Shown here one piece after another: positions 5,253-5,792 of a stretch of 5,792 nucleotides of DNA. How positions within the stretch are numbered: the first letter of the stretch is position 1; every line of letters starts with the position of its first letter. The notes under the pieces are model-generated. The model worked only from the letters and a program-made list of their open reading frames with translations, did not search any database and was not told the DNA's origin. This DNA comes from Thermoplasmatota archaeon (lineage in GTDB: Archaea > Thermoplasmatota > E2 > DHVEG-1). Made by a program: the position numbers and the translations under genes. The DNA lies in the NCBI GenBank assembly GCA_022866015.1, contig JALHTX010000359.1, positions 1 through 5,792 of the forward strand, read 5' to 3'.

Positions 5253-5275
5253 AGGTTCAAATCCCTTCCCCAGCA
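5253..5275 (+). pseudogene. tRNA 3'-end-like sequence (remnant or attachment site)
   Basis: GGTTCAAATCC (5254-5264) is a canonical T-arm core: G53, T54, T55, C56, A58, C61. It is followed with exact tRNA spacing by five T-stem-side bases (CCCTT in all), seven acceptor-side bases CCCCAGC (5268-5274) and discriminator A at 5275. A matching 5' strand would be GCTGGGG. The nearest is GTAGGGG (5221-5227), with five Watson-Crick pairs, one wobble and one mismatch, but it is only 40 nt away, too close to hold a D arm and an anticodon arm. The 5' side of the T stem (ATA before GG) also fails to pair. So this is not an intact tRNA. The form is what an element integrated at a tRNA 3' end leaves behind, or a decayed tRNA. 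Confidence 0.4.
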
Positions 5276-5392
5276 ATTTTACAATTCTTTGAACTAGTAA
5301 TATACTCAATTATATTCAAAAAATTATCGAGTAATAACAGGATGCTCTATCGACAAAATATAGAAAACAATCTAAGGTAAGCCCTCAATTAT

Positions 5393-5423
5393 AATCTTCA
5401 TTTGTAACTTATAATTTAAGATT
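5393..5423 (-). terminator. Weak hairpin just after the right-edge gene
   Basis: aatctt (5393-5398) is complementary to aagatt (5418-5423), with 19 nt between, starting at the base next to the stop codon of the partial gene. The stem is short and AT-rich and no strong T tract follows, so function is doubtful. Confidence 0.2.
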
Positions 5424-5792
5424 CTAATAATTCGGTATGTGTATCTGAAGAACGGAACAATAGCCATAAAGATTCCATCTCTCTATAATTAAGCCATCTC
5501 GATGGATAATAATGCCAGTGAAATTTTTTACATTTATGCTTAAAGAATAATATCCGAAATCCTCAATTAAGCCTGTACTGTCCCATACTTTGATTCTAGG
5601 GTCTAGCCACCCTGGAAAAAGCGAACTATATTGGATATAAATGTTTACATTCTTTTTGAAGCAGATGGAGAGTCCACTTTGGTTATCCATCTCGTCACTA
5701 TATCCATGACTGATGATGAATACATTGGTGTATTGCCAATCATCATAGGATATGCACGTATCGTTCCCTGTATCTTTTAAGGATGCTAATAC
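5424..5792 (-). CDS. C-terminal part of an unrecognised protein (5' end outside the window)
   Basis: A frame is open from the right edge to a TAG at 5424-5426, giving the last 122 residues of a longer protein; an internal ATG at 5690 is probably not the real start. I do not recognise the family. The visible sequence alternates hydrophobic and polar residues and looks beta-rich (for example VFIISHGYSDEM, IKVWDSTG, INVKNFTGIIIHRDGLIIERW). There is no membrane helix or sorting tail at this end. Two N-glycosylation sequons (N10-D-T and N90-F-T of the fragment) would allow an exported protein. The H29-G30 pair after a hydrophobic strand recalls the His-Gly of caspase-like peptidases, but no catalytic Cys context is recognisable, so I do not assign that. 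GC is about 39-42% by hand count, higher than the core genes. It lies beside the tRNA-like remnant and may belong to transferred DNA. Confidence 0.55.
   Translation of the reverse strand, partial: VLASLKDTGNDTCISYDDWQYTNVFIISHGYSDEMDNQSGLSICFKKNVNIYIQYSSLFPGWLDPRIKVWDSTGLIEDFGYYSLSINVKNFTGIIIHRDGLIIERWNLYGYCSVLQIHIPNY

Overview
The window looks like a piece of an AT-rich archaeal genome, most likely a euryarchaeote of the Thermoplasmatota type, though that is inference. The supports are: (i) a secreted protein at 3852-4772 ending in a PGF-type sorting tail (Pro-Gly-Phe, one membrane helix, then RKKKK), which is the archaeosortase substrate pattern; (ii) duplicated archaeal-style TATA elements upstream of that gene; (iii) gene ends marked by T tracts rather than strong GC hairpins; (iv) a B12-binding-type radical SAM enzyme whose overall layout resembles archaeal lipid or cofactor enzymes.

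Layout from left to right. Positions 1-310 are a clearly different block: about 45% GC by hand count, packed with perfect inverted repeats and nested stem-loops, with no convincing gene. It resembles a bacterial-type palindromic repeat or a small non-autonomous mobile element. Positions 407-2357 (+) hold two genes 19 bp apart, a small Trp/Lys-rich protein of unknown function and a 529-residue radical SAM enzyme. Positions 2406-3767 (-) encode a complete M18 zinc aminopeptidase convergent with the radical SAM gene. Positions 3852-4772 (-) encode a signal-peptide, N-terminal beta domain, PKD-like domain, PGF-tail surface protein. Positions 4773-5423 are 651 bp with no gene, extremely AT-rich on the left, with a palindrome, phased repeats and, at 5253-5275, a sequence with exactly the geometry of a tRNA 3' end but no matching 5' half. 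Positions 5424-5792 (-) are the C-terminal 122 codons of an unrecognised gene that enters from the right edge and has a higher GC content than the core.

The genes do not form one obvious pathway. The radical SAM enzyme and the small gene before it are the only likely operon. The aminopeptidase is a cytosolic housekeeping enzyme, and the surface protein is exported and anchored. The most unusual parts are the two edges (GC-richer, repeat-rich, or tRNA-remnant-bearing), which look like accessory or transferred DNA flanking an ordinary archaeal core. I found no feature that by itself proves a new defence or mobile system.
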